A DNA stretch of 38,710 nucleotides from Candidatus Poribacteria bacterium (GCA_009839975.1 VXOP01000351.1:1-38710), one strand, 5' to 3'. Positions 7,999-17,442 are shown, counted from the first letter of the stretch. Notes: generated by a model not told the origin, from the letters alone. Program-made: numbers and translations.

Positions 7999-8604
7999 AT
8001 GAGCAGAGAACAGCAGATTGCTGATTTACTGGAAGATTTTGAGGAATTTGACGAAGATATCAGGGAAACCGCAAAAGAGGAGTTAATCGTAATAGGTGAA
8101 CCTGCAATACCGCAATTGATTGACACACTTGGGCACAACTTATATGAGGTGGCCGATCAAGCTGCTGATGTCTTAGCAGCGATCGGAGAACCGGCAATAC
8201 TACCCCTCATGGATGAACTTGAGGATACAGCAAGACATCAGGCTTATGCAATTACGAGTGCGCTTACACGAATAGGGGAACCAGCAATCCCCGTTCTCCT
8301 TAAAGCAGCAACAAATAGAGTCAATGAAGATTTAAGGGAATATGCTGTTCGTGCACTGGGTGGTATGGGTACAAAAGCGACAAGTGCCATTCCCACACTC
8401 ATTGAAGTCTTATCAGATCCAGAAGACGAAGTTAGAACTTATGCTGCCTATGCGCTATCTAAAATGGAAGCTGCTGCAGCGGATGCTGTCCCCGCGCTTA
8501 TCCAAGCACTTGAAGACGAGTCTGATCGGGTTAAACATCATGCGGCTTTTGCTCTGAGTAAAATTGGAACGCCTGAAGCACGCAATGCACTTAACAAGAT
8601 TTAA
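7999..8604 (+). CDS. HEAT-repeat protein (PBS lyase HEAT-like)
   Basis: A 201-residue all-helical repeat protein with no signal peptide. Five or six HEAT-like units are visible, each with a core such as IGEPAIPQLIDTL, IGEPAILPLMDEL, IGEPAIPVLLKAA, KATSAIPTLIEVL and AAADAVPALIQAL, spaced about 30-37 residues. These repeats usually form a curved scaffold for protein binding. There is no catalytic domain. It starts 23 bases after the preceding gene, with AGGATAA upstream, and is probably the last gene of that transcript. The partner is unknown. Confidence 0.85.
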   Translation: MSREQQIADLLEDFEEFDEDIRETAKEELIVIGEPAIPQLIDTLGHNLYEVADQAADVLAAIGEPAILPLMDELEDTARHQAYAITSALTRIGEPAIPVLLKAATNRVNEDLREYAVRALGGMGTKATSAIPTLIEVLSDPEDEVRTYAAYALSKMEAAAADAVPALIQALEDESDRVKHHAAFALSKIGTPEARNALNKI

Positions 8605-8752
8605 AATGTATAAGGAAGTCTAACTATCCAAAGACATGTGTTCACATTGTGCTCAAATTACAAAAACTGAAAGATAGGGCACAATAATATAAAGTTGAGA
8701 AGTATTCTCATATATAATTTGATTTTTAGCAAGAATAAGGAGAGGTATTGTT

Positions 8753-9730
8753 GTGCAAAATCAGATCAAAACTAGTTTTTTATTTTACACGTTTACGTTG
8801 TTCCTGTTCCTAAATTCCTTTTTCCTAACTAACACCGATGCACAAGGCACCGATGGACCCACTGTCGGATCCGCCAGTGAAAACTACACATTTGAAACGA
8901 TCGACGTTCCGGATGTAGATTTCTTAGCACTGACAGCAAGCAGCGACTTTGAGGACTACGCGGGCTACACGAAAAGTGCGGATGGTCAAAAAATGGTAGC
9001 CTTTACGCTCATTGATGGTGTTTTTATGACCTACGATTTCCCTGATGCTCAAAACACGTATTTCTATGCGCTTGGTAATGATGGCAGAGCTGCCGGACGC
9101 TACCAAGATAGCGAGGGTTTATACCACGGTGTGATTTTGGAAAATGGGGAACTACGGCAATACCATTTTCCGAATTCTGTCGAAACGGAAATATACGGTA
9201 TCAGTGATGCAACGGGGGAACTGACAGGTAATTTTATAGATGCGTCTGGTGTTCGCCGCGGATTCTCAGGGGAGATAATCGTTGAGTTCCCTGAGGCAAC
9301 AGCGACTTATGCCAATTTCGTGAACGCTGAAGGCACTATCGTGGGCAGCTACGTAGATGCTGACGGTCTATATAATGTATACATGCGTACCCCAGATGGG
9401 AGGTTTGTCTCTCTTGAGCGCCCCTCTCCACAAGCCGCAAAGATTGAATACCTTTTTTTGCCCGGTATCAGCGATTCGGGGGTTATAGTCGCCCGAGCCA
9501 AACTGGTGGGTAGTGTCCCGCGCACCTCTGTCGGCACATTCCAGCACGGGCTACAGGAACTTAAGGTTCCGGGCAGCGTTAGCACGGAGGGTTGGAATAT
9601 TAATCAGGACGGTTCTATCGTCGGGTACTATGACTCAGCAGATGGACGTAGACACGGGTTTATCGCCAGAACCCGCGCAGGACGTTGGACAACCCGTCGT
9701 GACACCCACAGGTTTCAACTATACATTTGA
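8753..9730 (+). CDS. 5' part of frameshifted secreted HAF/propeller-like protein
   Basis: This frame starts at GTG 8753, after GGAGAGG, with a signal peptide (MQNQIKTSFLFYTFTLFLFL... ending near TDAQ). It encodes one module of about 280 residues with repeated short units such as FLALTASSDFEDYAGYT, YFYALGNDGRAAG, EIYGISDATGELTGN and STEGWNINQDGSIVG. These resemble HAF-type repeats of extracellular proteins, which probably form a beta-propeller. After FIAR near 9670 the frame becomes unrelated sequence and stops at 9730. The continuing homologous sequence is in the +1 frame, so this and the next entry were one gene of about 902 residues. Compare the intact paralog at 11795-14494. Confidence 0.85.
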   Translation: MQNQIKTSFLFYTFTLFLFLNSFFLTNTDAQGTDGPTVGSASENYTFETIDVPDVDFLALTASSDFEDYAGYTKSADGQKMVAFTLIDGVFMTYDFPDAQNTYFYALGNDGRAAGRYQDSEGLYHGVILENGELRQYHFPNSVETEIYGISDATGELTGNFIDASGVRRGFSGEIIVEFPEATATYANFVNAEGTIVGSYVDADGLYNVYMRTPDGRFVSLERPSPQAAKIEYLFLPGISDSGVIVARAKLVGSVPRTSVGTFQHGLQELKVPGSVSTEGWNINQDGSIVGYYDSADGRRHGFIARTRAGRWTTRRDTHRFQLYI

Positions 9731-11462
9731 GGGTATTGATGTTCCGGGTGTAGCATTCTTAGCGTTGACAGCGAGTAGCGACTTTGAAGAATACGCGGGC
9801 TACACGCAAAGTGCTGATGGTCAAAAGATGGTCGCCTTTACCCTCATTGATGGCGTTTTTAAGACTTATGAATTCCCTGGTTCGCAGAACACTTACTTCT
9901 ATGCGCTCGGTAACAATGGACAAGCTGCCGGACACTACGAGGATAGCGAGGGACTCTACCACGGTGTTGTCTTGGAAAATGGCGAATTGCGCCAATACGA
10001 TTTTCCGGGTGCTGTCCAAACGGAAATATACGGTATCAGTGATGCGACGGGGGCACTAACAGGTAATTTTACCGATGCTTCGGGCATACGACGCGGCTTC
10101 TCAGGGGACGTAATCGTTGAGTTCCCTGGGGCACCGGAAACTTACGCCGATTTTGTGAACGCAAGTGGTCGTATGGTGGGCAGCTACGTAGATGCTGACG
10201 GCCTATATCATTCATACGTGCGTGCCCCAGATGGCAGTTTTATTTCTCTCGACCTTCCCCTTCCACAAACCGCAAAAATTGAATACCTTTTTGTGCACAG
10301 TATCAGCGATGCAGGGGTTATAGTCGCACAAGGCAGACTAGTGGGTGGTGTCCCGCGCACCTATGTCGGTACATTCCAGCACGGACTACAGGAACTTAAG
10401 GTTCCGGGCAGTATTAGCACGGAGGGGTGGAATATCAATCAGGACGGCTCTGTCGTCGGACACTATAAATCAGCAGATGGTCGTATACACGGCTTTATCG
10501 CAAGACCCACCATCAAAGCAGTGAGTGATCATTTTGGCAATGTCTTCAATGTTACACTGACGAAAGGGTTGAACATGCTTTCTCTGCCTTTAGCCTCACC
10601 GAAACCGATGACCGCAAAATCACTTGCGGGGATAGCGGGGGCAACAGTTGTAATAACAATTGATGCTGAGAATCAACGGTTCATCGGTTGGACACCAGGC
10701 GCACCCAACGATGGATTTCCAATTGAAGGTGGACAAGGTTATATCGTCAATGTTCCCCAGACTCGCAACTTTGCTTTCGTCGGCGCACCGTGGACAGATC
10801 AAACCGAGACTGCAGCAGCACCTGCCATTACCCCCTTGATAAGGGGGGCCAGGGGGGTTGCCCAGGAGACCTGGGCATTCGTTGTAAGTGGGCATTTAAA
10901 AGGGCAATCCGCGTATGACGGTTATCAGGTGATAGCGCGTAATCTGAGAACAAACGGCACAATGACCGCCACGGTGGAAGGTGATTACTTCGCTGCTGCA
11001 ACTGCCGACTTGACGCGACGTAGTGTTGTTGAAGTTGGAGACGTGGTTGAAGTGCGCGTCCTCGGTCCCGATGGTAACGTTGAAGCACAGACCCTTCATG
11101 TCAAAGTGACACCTGAGCATCTGGCACATGCTGTTTTGCCTGTCAGTTTTGATAGCATCGGTAAACCCATGCAGAATCAACTGCTACAGAACTACCCGAA
11201 CCCGTTTAACCCTGAGACATGGATTCCCTATCAACTCTCGGAAGCCAGTACTGTATCCATATCCATTTTTGGTCCAACGGGACAGTTAGTTCGTACACTT
11301 TCGTTTGGCACGCAATCCGCAGGTTTCTATAATAGTGAAGGACGTGCTGCGTATTGGGATGGGTGTAATGCTTTAGGTGAACAGGTTGCGAGTGGTATCT
11401 ATTTCTACCAGTTAACGACACCCGCTTTCCAGCAAACACGGCGGATGCTCATTCTAAAGTAG
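9672..11462 (+). CDS. 3' part of the frameshifted secreted protein, with sorting-type C-terminus
   Basis: Removing one A at 9670-9671 joins FIAR to PAQDVGQPVVTPTGFNYTFEG and restores the reading frame. This part contains a second HAF/propeller-like module (to about 10505). It continues with a domain (LTKGLNMLSLPL, IDAENQRFIGWTPGAP, GGQGYIVNVP) shared with the paralog, then a region broken by a GC-rich palindrome. It ends with an about 90-residue FlgD/type-A-like domain starting at LLQNYPNPFNPETWIPYQL and ending RRMLILK. That ending resembles outer-membrane or surface sorting domains, so export is likely if the gene is translated. A start within this frame (for example 9630) lacks a signal peptide, which argues that it is not an independent gene. 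Confidence 0.82.
   Translation, partial: PAQDVGQPVVTPTGFNYTFEGIDVPGVAFLALTASSDFEEYAGYTQSADGQKMVAFTLIDGVFKTYEFPGSQNTYFYALGNNGQAAGHYEDSEGLYHGVVLENGELRQYDFPGAVQTEIYGISDATGALTGNFTDASGIRRGFSGDVIVEFPGAPETYADFVNASGRMVGSYVDADGLYHSYVRAPDGSFISLDLPLPQTAKIEYLFVHSISDAGVIVAQGRLVGGVPRTYVGTFQHGLQELKVPGSISTEGWNINQDGSVVGHYKSADGRIHGFIARPTIKAVSDHFGNVFNVTLTKGLNMLSLPLASPKPMTAKSLAGIAGATVVITIDAENQRFIGWTPGAPNDGFPIEGGQGYIVNVPQTRNFAFVGAPWTDQTETAAAPAITPLIRGARGVAQETWAFVVSGHLKGQSAYDGYQVIARNLRTNGTMTATVEGDYFAAATADLTRRSVVEVGDVVEVRVLGPDGNVEAQTLHVKVTPEHLAHAVLPVSFDSIGKPMQNQLLQNYPNPFNPETWIPYQLSEASTVSISIFGPTGQLVRTLSFGTQSAGFYNSEGRAAYWDGCNALGEQVASGIYFYQLTTPAFQQTRRMLILK
10831..10859. repeat. GC-rich palindrome inside the coding sequence, copy 1
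   Basis: CCCCCTT-GAT-AAGGGGG (10831-10847) forms a 7-bp stem with a 3-base loop and is followed by AGGGGGGTT. It is read in frame as part of PLIRGARGVA. The same unit is at 13863-13891 in the paralog, and it looks unlike the surrounding codon use. Confidence 0.75.
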
Positions 11463-11486
11463 GTTTCATTATTCACTGAGATTTGT

Positions 11487-11520
11487 GTAGCGTAGCCTGT
11501 TAGGCTGCGCTACCCTTGTT
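11487..11520 (+). terminator. Hairpin after the first surface-protein gene
   Basis: GTAGCGTAGCC-TGTTA-GGCTGCGCTAC (11487-11513) is an 11-bp stem with one U-G pair, followed by CCTTGTTTGT. It is a likely terminator, or a dispersed palindrome used as one. The rest of the 332-base gap (11463-11794) is AT-rich, with a candidate promoter at 11668-11697 and a strong ribosome-binding site at 11781. Confidence 0.6.
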
Positions 11521-11667
11521 TGTAGGGCAATCCATCCAGGACTGTCGCATTTCCTCATAAAGACCCTTGATTGTTATTTAGCACAACTCGTTACTTTTAT
11601 AAAATTCCATGTAATATACTAAAAGTATTCCGTAATTTTTGTGTAAAACGAACAATTTTGTTGTTTT

Positions 11668-11697
11668 TTTTCAAAATACCTTATAATATAATAATAT
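11668..11697 (+). promoter_or_regulatory. Candidate promoter for the second surface protein
   Basis: TTGTTG (11668-11673), 18 bases, TATAAT (11692-11697). The -10 is consensus and the -35 is weak. It lies in a very AT-rich stretch, so chance is possible. Confidence 0.4.
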
Positions 11698-11794
11698 AGT
11701 TAAGTTTTTGATAAACAAACCGCTTGGTTTCCGTCTACATCCCACAAGCTAAAGTATGGGAATTTGACGGAAGGTGTTAAAGGAGGATTTCGTT

Positions 11795-14494
11795 TTGTAT
11801 ACTCAAATTAAGAACAGTTTTTTGTTTTACACGTTCACGTTGTTTTTATGTCTCAATTCTCTTTTCTTACCAACCACCTCTGCACAAGTCCTTGAGGGGC
11901 CCACTACCAGATCCGCCAGTGAAGACTATACATTTGAAACGATCAACGTTCCGGGTGTAGATTTTTTAGCACTGACAGCAAGTAGTGACTTTGAGGATTA
12001 TGCCGGTTACACGAAAAGTGCGGATGGTGGAAAAGAGGTTGCCTTTACACTCATTGATGGTGTTTTTATGACCTACGATTTCCCTGGTGCTCAAAATACA
12101 TATTTCTATGCGCTTGGTAATGATGGACGCGCTGCGGGATACTACGAAGATAGTGAGGGTTTGCACCACGGTGTTATCTTAGAAAATGGTGAATTACGCC
12201 AATACGATTTCCCAAATGCTGTGCAAACAGAGATATACGGTATTAGCGACGCGACGGGAGTATTGACAGGTAATTGGATAGATGCTGCTGGTGTTCGACG
12301 TGGATTTACAGGAGACACAATCATTGAGTTTCCTGGGGCAACAGCTACATTTGCCGATTTTGTCAACTCGGCAGGCAATATGTTTGGCAGCTACATAGAT
12401 GCTGACGGGATATTTCAAGAATTTGCATATTCATCTGATGGTAGGTATATACCTTTCGATCTCGCAAACGCAGAAAATCTTGAATTCTTTTATGTGCATG
12501 GATATAACGATGCAAAGACAAGGGTGGCACGAGGTAAAGTGTCCGGTGATGCCATACGCACTTATCTTGGTACATTTGTTGACGGTTTGCGTGAATTGAA
12601 GGTGCCGGGCAGCGTCAGCACAGAGGGATATAATATCAATCAGGATGGTTCTGTTGTCGGGTTCTATGACACATCCGATGGACGCAGACACGGGTTTATC
12701 GCCAAACCCATTGAAGTCGTTGAAAAACCCGTTTTCCAAATCAGTGGCTTCAACTATACTTATGAGAGTATTAATGTGCCGGGTGTAGATTTTTTAGCAT
12801 TGACAGCAAGCAGCGACTTTGAAGATTATGCGGGTTACACGAAAAGTGCGGATGGTGGAAAAGAGGTCGCCTTTACGCTCATTGATGGTGTTTTTATGAC
12901 CTACGATTTCCCTGATTCACAGAACACCTATTTCTTTGCATTGGGGAATAATGGGAACGCTGCTGGGTATTACGAGGATAATGAGGGGCACCACCGCGGC
13001 ATCGTCTTAGAAAATGGCGAGTTACGTCAATACGATTTTCCGGGTTCCGTTGAAACGGAGATATACGGTATTTCTGATGCAACGGGCGCACTGACAGGGA
13101 ATTTTATAGGTACTGATGGCGTTCGTCGTGGATTCACAGGGGACTTAATCGTTGAGTATCCTGGGGCATCGGAAACATTCTCCGATTTTATCAATGCATC
13201 AGGTGGTATGGTCGGCAGCTACGTAGGTGACGACGGTACATATACACCATACCTTCGCTCTGGGGATGGTAGGTTTGTATCTTTCGAACTTCCAACCGAT
13301 GAAATTTATGAATTCTTTTTTGTGCATGGCCAAACCGATACAAAGATTTCCGTTGCTCGAGGCAAAGTGGTAGGTGAGGTTACCCGCACTTATGTCGGTT
13401 CATTCCTTGGGGGGCTCCATGAATTGAAGGTTCCTGGAAGTGTTAGAACGGAAGGCTACAATATCAATCAGGACGCTTCTGTCGTTGGACACTATGACTC
13501 CCCTGATGGACGTAGACACGGATTTATTGCCAGACTCGGTAGCGAGGAAGAGAGCGATGCTTTCAGCAATGCCTACACCATCACGCTGCCTAAAGGGTTG
13601 AACATGCTTTCTGTACCACTTGCGCCCTGGACACCCATGACTGCAAAATCACTCGCGGGTATAGCTGGCGCAAATGTTGTTATCGCACTGGATGCTGAGA
13701 ATCAACGGTTCATCGGTTGGACACCAGACGCACCCAACGATGGATTTCCAATTGAAGGTGGACAAGGCTATATCGTCAATGTTCCCCAGACTCGCAACTT
13801 TGCTTTCGTCGGTTCCCATTGGACAAATCCAATGGAAGCAGCTGCAGCAGTACCTGCCATTACCCCCTTGATAAGGGGGGGCAGGGGGGTTGCCCAAGAA
13901 ACATGGGCATTCGTTGTTAGTGGGCATTTAAAAGGGAAATCCGCGTTTGACGGTTATCAGGTGATAGTGCGTAATCTGAGAACAAACGGTACAATGACCG
14001 CCACGGTGGAAGGTGATTACTTCGCTGCTGCAACTGCCGACTTGACGCGACGGAGTGTTGTTGAAATTGGAGACATAGTTGAAGTGCGTGTCCTCGGTCC
14101 CGATGGCAACGTTGAAGCACAGATCCTCCATGTCAAAGTGACCCCTGAGCACTTGGCACATGCTGTTTTACCTGTTAGTCTTGAGAGCATCGGTCAACCG
14201 ATGCAGAATCAACTGCTACAGAACTACCCGAACCCGTTTAATCCGGAGACGTGGATTCCTTATCAGCTCGCGAAAGATGCTTCTGTGTCGGTCTCCATTT
14301 ACGATACAACAGGTCAGTTAGTTCGGACCCTTCCGATCGGTTTCAAACCCATCGGGTTCTATAATAGTCAGGGCCGCGCTGCGTATTGGGATGGACGCAA
14401 TGCTGTAGGTGAACATGTTGCAAGTGGACTGTATTTTTACACGATTACCGCCGAGGATTTCACTGCTACGCGGAAGATGTTAATCCTAAAATAG
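11795..14494 (+). CDS. Secreted two-module HAF/propeller-like protein with sorting-type C-terminus
   Basis: An 899-residue paralog of the preceding frameshifted gene. TTG 11795 is preferred over GTG 11774 because AGGAGG at 11781-11786 is spaced 8 bases before it, giving MYTQIKNSFLFYTFTLFLCL as a signal peptide. Residues about 40-310 and 315-585 are two copies of the same module (VPGVDFLALTASSDFEDYAG in both; STEGYNINQDGSVVG and RTEGYNINQDASVVG). Residues about 595-800 are the shared KGLNMLSVPL/GGQGYIVNVP region, and the last 90 residues are the NPFNPETWIPYQL domain. It is probably exported to the cell surface or secreted. The ligand or substrate is unknown. A terminator follows at 14516. Confidence 0.87.
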   Translation: MYTQIKNSFLFYTFTLFLCLNSLFLPTTSAQVLEGPTTRSASEDYTFETINVPGVDFLALTASSDFEDYAGYTKSADGGKEVAFTLIDGVFMTYDFPGAQNTYFYALGNDGRAAGYYEDSEGLHHGVILENGELRQYDFPNAVQTEIYGISDATGVLTGNWIDAAGVRRGFTGDTIIEFPGATATFADFVNSAGNMFGSYIDADGIFQEFAYSSDGRYIPFDLANAENLEFFYVHGYNDAKTRVARGKVSGDAIRTYLGTFVDGLRELKVPGSVSTEGYNINQDGSVVGFYDTSDGRRHGFIAKPIEVVEKPVFQISGFNYTYESINVPGVDFLALTASSDFEDYAGYTKSADGGKEVAFTLIDGVFMTYDFPDSQNTYFFALGNNGNAAGYYEDNEGHHRGIVLENGELRQYDFPGSVETEIYGISDATGALTGNFIGTDGVRRGFTGDLIVEYPGASETFSDFINASGGMVGSYVGDDGTYTPYLRSGDGRFVSFELPTDEIYEFFFVHGQTDTKISVARGKVVGEVTRTYVGSFLGGLHELKVPGSVRTEGYNINQDASVVGHYDSPDGRRHGFIARLGSEEESDAFSNAYTITLPKGLNMLSVPLAPWTPMTAKSLAGIAGANVVIALDAENQRFIGWTPDAPNDGFPIEGGQGYIVNVPQTRNFAFVGSHWTNPMEAAAAVPAITPLIRGGRGVAQETWAFVVSGHLKGKSAFDGYQVIVRNLRTNGTMTATVEGDYFAAATADLTRRSVVEIGDIVEVRVLGPDGNVEAQILHVKVTPEHLAHAVLPVSLESIGQPMQNQLLQNYPNPFNPETWIPYQLAKDASVSVSIYDTTGQLVRTLPIGFKPIGFYNSQGRAAYWDGRNAVGEHVASGLYFYTITAEDFTATRKMLILK
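13863..13891. repeat. GC-rich palindrome inside the coding sequence, copy 2
   Basis: The same unit as at 10831-10859, encoding PLIRGGRGVA in frame. The two copies differ by one base in the G-rich part and lie at the same point of both paralogs, so it was probably present before the duplication or was copied by gene conversion. Confidence 0.75.
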
Positions 14495-14515
14495 TACTAA
14501 ACAGCCTTAACTGAT

Positions 14516-14566
14516 AACGAGCTATCGGTAAGTATCTTGCCAACCGATAGTTCGTTCTATTTTCTG
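14516..14566 (+). terminator. Rho-independent terminator after the second surface protein
   Basis: AACGAGCTATCGGT (14516-14529) pairs with ACCGATAGTTCGTT (14543-14556), a 14-bp stem with one G-U pair and a 13-base loop, followed by CTATTTTCTG. Confidence 0.78.
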
Positions 14567-14580
14567 TCTAAAATAAATAC

Positions 14581-14609
14581 TTGAAAACGAAATATTAATA
14601 TGGTATAAT
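14581..14609 (+). promoter_or_regulatory. Sigma-70 promoter for korAB
   Basis: TTGAAA (14581-14586), 17 bases, TATAAT (14604-14609), preceded by TGG as an extended -10. It leaves a leader of about 120 bases before korA. Confidence 0.72.
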
Positions 14610-14735
14610 TACATAAAGAAGATTATTAGGAACGTACAAAAATGAAAATTTACGGACCGAAATAAGAAGGTGAAAAAAATAATATAATTTATTCAGAGAT
14701 TGAACATTTTTTCTACATTTTAGAAAGGAGTCAAG

Positions 14736-16529
14736 ATGGCAAAGTTTGATTTTGTACTCGCTATTGGTGGAGAACCCGGCCAGGGTATAGCTACAGCAGG
14801 AAAGACCTTTAGTCAGTTGTGTGCACGGAACGGGTTTTATACTTTTGCATACAGTGCATACCAATCCATTATCCGAGGTGGACATACCTTCCTTACCATC
14901 CGAATAAGTTCTGAACCAGTTGCCAACCATGGCGACGAGATTGACCTTATCATTGCCCTTGATAGAAACAGTTTAGAGACGCATATACCACACGTCAGAC
15001 CCGGTGGTTCCCTTGTCTATAACAGCGATGATGCCAGAAAACAACCCCCCGAACGAGACGATATCCAATTATGTCCCATTCCCTACAAAGAATTCTCTCA
15101 AGGAATTCCAAGAAAATTACAAAGAACATGTCTCAATACGTGTCTCCTTGGTGCAGCACTGCAGCTTGTTGATGCGGATTTAAACATGCTTGAAGAGGTC
15201 ATTATCAGCGCGCTTCTGAAAAGAAAAGGACAGGAAACTGTAGACGCAAATATCGGCGTGGCAAGAGCTGGATATGAACACGCTGCAGAACACTTCACGC
15301 AATTTGATACCAAAATAGAGAAACAGGAAAAACCGCTCGCTTTCGGACAAGGCAATGAATTGATGGCGATGGGAGGTGCTGCAGCGGGGGTGAAGTTTTA
15401 TGCTGCTTACCCGATGAGTCCTTCAACCGGTGTACTGCGCTGGATGGCTCACAACGCACGTGATCTCAATATCATGGTACGGCAATGTGAAGATGAAATC
15501 AGCGTCATTAACATGGTGATCGGGGCAGCACATGCAGGTGTTCGCGCAATGTGTGCCACCTCCGGGGGCGGGTTTGCACTGATGTCCGAAGCAATTGGCA
15601 GCGCAGCGATGATGGAAATTCCAATCGTTGTGATTAACGTCCAACGCGGTGGTCCCTCTACAGGCTTGCCTACTAAAACCGAACAGGGTGACCTTTGGCA
15701 GATACTCGGTGCCAGTCAAGGGGATTTTCCCAAAATCGTTGTCGCTCCCATCGGGTTGATTGACGGTTTCAACACCATACCAGAACTCTTCAATCTTGTT
15801 GATAAATATCAATGCCCAGGCATGGTCCTGTCAGACCTAATGCTCGGAGAAGGCTATACAACCTTTGACCCTGATCAAATTAAATGGGATCAGGAAATTA
15901 ATCGTGGGGAGTTGATTACTGGCTTAGGACAGACAGAAGATGAATACAAGCGTTACCTGATTACAGACAGTGGGATTTCACCACGTGCTATCCCAGGTAC
16001 ACCGGGACACATGCACGTTGTCGCGACAGATGACCACGATGAAGATGGTGGACTCATCAGTGATGAATTTACCAATCCACATAAACGTAGAGACATCATG
16101 GAAAAACGTCAACGGAAGATGGACGGTATCGTTAAAGACCTTCCACCCCCGACACTTGAAGGTCCTGAAGACGCTGAAGTGACGCTCATTGGTTGGGGTT
16201 CCACCCACGGTGTAATCTCTGAGGCAGTGGAATTGTTAGCTGCAGAAGGCATTAAAACTAATCATATACAGTTCAAATGGCTATACCCGATGGATGAAGA
16301 TGCTGTAAACGAGGTATTAGAAAAAACAAGATACGCAATCATTGTTGAATGTAACTATACTGGTCAATTTGCACGCTTCCTACGCGGGGAAACCGGCTTT
16401 AAAGCGAATGGACATATACGAAAATACGATGGTGAACCTTTCATGCCACACCATATCGTAGATGGCACCCGTGAACTACTTGAGAGCAAGTCAGAATTGT
16501 ATGTCCCGTTCCAAGAAATCGTTGTCTAA
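14736..16529 (+). CDS. korA: 2-oxoacid:ferredoxin oxidoreductase, fused gamma-alpha subunit
   Basis: This subunit works with the downstream beta subunit to oxidise a 2-oxoacid to its acyl-CoA, reducing ferredoxin. Residues about 1-190 form the gamma domain (GGEPGQGIATAGKTFSQL near the start, SIIRGGHTFLTIR). Residues about 205-597 form the alpha domain, with AAYPMSPSTG (about 224-233) and GGPSTGLPTKTEQGDL (about 306-321). The 597-residue length and the gamma-alpha order match the KorA-type fusion. Specificity for 2-oxoglutarate is the usual annotation, but another 2-oxoacid cannot be excluded. AAAGGAG lies 6 bases before the ATG. It belongs to a two-gene operon. Confidence 0.92.
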   Translation: MAKFDFVLAIGGEPGQGIATAGKTFSQLCARNGFYTFAYSAYQSIIRGGHTFLTIRISSEPVANHGDEIDLIIALDRNSLETHIPHVRPGGSLVYNSDDARKQPPERDDIQLCPIPYKEFSQGIPRKLQRTCLNTCLLGAALQLVDADLNMLEEVIISALLKRKGQETVDANIGVARAGYEHAAEHFTQFDTKIEKQEKPLAFGQGNELMAMGGAAAGVKFYAAYPMSPSTGVLRWMAHNARDLNIMVRQCEDEISVINMVIGAAHAGVRAMCATSGGGFALMSEAIGSAAMMEIPIVVINVQRGGPSTGLPTKTEQGDLWQILGASQGDFPKIVVAPIGLIDGFNTIPELFNLVDKYQCPGMVLSDLMLGEGYTTFDPDQIKWDQEINRGELITGLGQTEDEYKRYLITDSGISPRAIPGTPGHMHVVATDDHDEDGGLISDEFTNPHKRRDIMEKRQRKMDGIVKDLPPPTLEGPEDAEVTLIGWGSTHGVISEAVELLAAEGIKTNHIQFKWLYPMDEDAVNEVLEKTRYAIIVECNYTGQFARFLRGETGFKANGHIRKYDGEPFMPHHIVDGTRELLESKSELYVPFQEIVV

Positions 16530-16545
16530 AAGGAGGATGTTTCAG

Positions 16546-17442
16546 ATGGCAAGAAAAGAAAGACCTATAAAAGGAGCTCCCACAGCAAAAGACTACAGCG
16601 GGGATGTAAAGCCTGACTGGTGTCCCGGTTGTGGTGATTTTGGCGTACTTAATGCATTAAAGAGTGCTTATGCAAAACTTGGAAGAGGAAATCATGACCA
16701 TCTCACCGTCAGCGGAATCGGATGTTCCTCTAACCTACCCGGCTACATCCATACGTACGGCATGCATACACTACACGGACGTGCACTCCCCGTAGCGACA
16801 GGTGCTAAGTTTGCGAATCACGACCTCAACGTCGTTGTAACAGGTGGTGATGGAGATGGATACGGTATCGGTGGAAACCATTTCTTGCATACGATGCGGA
16901 AAAATGTTGATATGCTCTACATTGTGATGAACAATGAGACGTACGGTCTTACGGTCGGGCAAGCATCACCGACGACCCAATTGGGTGAGGAGACATACAG
17001 CACACCTTTCGGTAATTTAGAAACACCGCTTAATCCAGTTGCTATGGCAATTGTTGGTGGTGCTACTTATGTTGCAAGAGCATTTAGTTCTGAGGGGAAG
17101 CAACTTGCTGAATTGATGTATAATGGAATGAATCACAAAGGATTCGCTTTTATTGATGTCATTAGTCCATGTGTAACATGGAAAGGCGGTAGTGATGAAA
17201 TCTTTTCATATTGGAAGGAACGAGTCAACGCGCTTGAAGATCATGACATAACCGATAAAGCCGCAGCTCTTGAACAGGCAGTTAAGACTGGATATGAAAC
17301 ACAGCTCGGTCTGTTCTATCACGACACAAGTCGTTCCTCCCTGGATCAGATGGAACCTGTCCTGGAGGATGGTCCCCTGGTAAGTCAGCCGATGGGTGTT
17401 ACGCCTGAACAGGGTGCAGCTATACTCCAACGTATGATGTAA
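16546..17442 (+). CDS. korB: 2-oxoacid:ferredoxin oxidoreductase, beta subunit
   Basis: The TPP-binding beta subunit, 298 residues. Cys26-Pro-Gly-Cys29 in PDWCPGCGDFGVLNAL starts the conserved core. GGDGDGYGIGGNHFLHT (about 101-117) is the TPP/Mg motif, and MNNETYGLTVGQASPTT follows it, as in this family. The ATG at 16546 is 9 bases from AGGAGG (16531-16536) and 16 bases after the korA stop; longer upstream in-frame starts would overlap korA. No extra 4Fe-4S ferredoxin domain is seen, so a separate ferredoxin is expected. A strong terminator follows at 17454. Confidence 0.93.
   Translation: MARKERPIKGAPTAKDYSGDVKPDWCPGCGDFGVLNALKSAYAKLGRGNHDHLTVSGIGCSSNLPGYIHTYGMHTLHGRALPVATGAKFANHDLNVVVTGGDGDGYGIGGNHFLHTMRKNVDMLYIVMNNETYGLTVGQASPTTQLGEETYSTPFGNLETPLNPVAMAIVGGATYVARAFSSEGKQLAELMYNGMNHKGFAFIDVISPCVTWKGGSDEIFSYWKERVNALEDHDITDKAAALEQAVKTGYETQLGLFYHDTSRSSLDQMEPVLEDGPLVSQPMGVTPEQGAAILQRMM

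Noticed and set aside
9660-9730. Programmed ribosomal frameshift in the surface protein gene
   Set aside because: No slippery heptamer, stop-codon pause or downstream structure is apparent at 9670. A simple extra A explains the break.
10620-10895. Minus-strand ORF with a proline/glycine-rich stretch
   Set aside because: It arises from the GC-rich palindrome read on the opposite strand of a well-supported gene.
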